From NCBI RefSeq assembly GCF_900162685.1, contig NZ_LT727828.1:2491029-2555028 (forward strand): a stretch of DNA of 64,000 bases, given 5' to 3'. How positions within the stretch are numbered: the stretch's first letter is position 1; every line of letters starts with the position of its first letter. Shown in pieces: positions 63,518 to 64,000 of this stretch. Under the pieces are notes generated by a model that saw only the letters and a list, made by a program, of their open reading frames with translations, searched no databases and had not been told where the DNA came from. Origin of the DNA: Terribacillus halophilus (GTDB lineage: Bacteria; Bacillota; Bacilli; Bacillales; Amphibacillaceae). The position numbers were made by a program, and so were the translations under genes.

Positions 63518-63603
63518 TGGTGGAGGGAGTAGGACTCGAACCTACGAACCCGATGGGAGCGGATTTACAGTCCGCCGCGTTTGGCCAACTTCGCTATCCC
63601 TCC
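63518..63603 (-). tRNA. tRNA-Tyr (GTA), copy 2
   Basis: Identical to the gene at 48229, encoded CCA. Confidence 0.97.
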
Positions 63604-63611
63604 GATTAGAG

Positions 63612-63684
<73 letters not shown>

Positions 63685-63711
63685 ATACATAAGATATACA
63701 TGTTGTATAAG

Positions 63712-63788
63712 TGGCGGTCCGGACGGGACTCGAACCCGCGACCTCCTGCGTGACAGGCAGGCATTCTAACCAACTGAACTACCGGACC
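63712..63788 (-). tRNA. tRNA-Asp (GTC), copy 2
   Basis: Identical to the gene at 48423, encoded CCA. The two blocks diverge in the spacer that follows toward tRNA-fMet. Confidence 0.97.
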
Positions 63789-63896
63789 ACTTAATAGATT
63801 ATCAATTTCACTTTGGAGTGAAATTATGGTTGCACTCTTCGAGTACTTCCATTGTTCACTAGCCAAGAAGCAATTCGACGTAGAAAGTGAACTATA

Positions 63897-63971
<75 letters not shown>

Positions 63972-64000
63972 ATAATAAAAGGTAATAGATATGAAGTTGA

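Overview
The window looks like chromosome of a moderately low-GC Bacillota, most likely a Bacillaceae (a Terribacillus- or Halobacillus-like genus is my guess, not shown). The reasons are consensus sigma-A promoters, strong GGAGG ribosome sites with many TTG/GTG starts, three S-box (SAM-I) riboswitches, cre boxes, a Bce-type resistance module and tRNA blocks in the order of the Bacillus subtilis trnD cluster. No phage, IS element or CRISPR array was found. The accessory signal is instead gene decay and duplicated RNA genes.

Layout. 1-10.8 kb: an MMPL exporter with divergent TetR regulator, a MocR regulator, an aldehyde dehydrogenase, pdxS-pdxT (PLP synthase), and an SDR/Atu4866-like pair divergent from an AraC regulator. 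10.8-12.6 kb: EamA permease and the lipoate genes lipM-lipA. 12.8-23.6 kb: two divergent S-box transcription units, metI-metC-core metE leftwards and an M20 amidohydrolase with a complete Dpp/Opp-type ABC importer rightwards. 23.6-37.7 kb: mostly single housekeeping or catabolic genes (NUDIX, nitronate monooxygenase, VOC protein, SDR, dihydroxyacetone kinase, DUF4317, LPXTG 5'-nucleotidase, VanZ, racemase, aldo/keto reductase) with decayed gene fragments between them. 38.1-45.2 kb: a third S-box unit, a flavin-dependent (LLM) monooxygenase plus a second Opp-type importer with a fused double ATPase. 45.6-49.3 kb: VOC protein, soluble MCP, and a 5S rRNA plus 13-tRNA operon. 49.7-54.1 kb: BceRSAB-like module. 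54.5-62.7 kb: MDR oxidoreductase, CstA transporter, and a fructose-type PTS operon with PRD regulator and two class II aldolases. 63.0-64.0 kb: second copy of the tRNA block, cut by the window end.

How the genes work together. The strongest theme is methionine and organosulfur supply. Three riboswitches place cysteine-to-homocysteine conversion, import and deacylation of a probable N-acyl or peptidyl sulfur compound, and import and oxidation of a second organosulfur compound under the same SAM signal. A fourth, degenerate S-box at 37.9 kb has no downstream gene and points at the antisense strand of an aldo/keto reductase. A second theme is vitamin B6: TATAACA repeats at 10- and 20-bp spacing link the MocR gene to the pdxST promoter. 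A third is the tRNA block, present twice in direct orientation about 15.3 kb apart. Both copies carry an identical decayed tRNA-Gln, and the first is driven by tandem rRNA-like promoters joined directly to 5S rRNA with no 16S or 23S gene.
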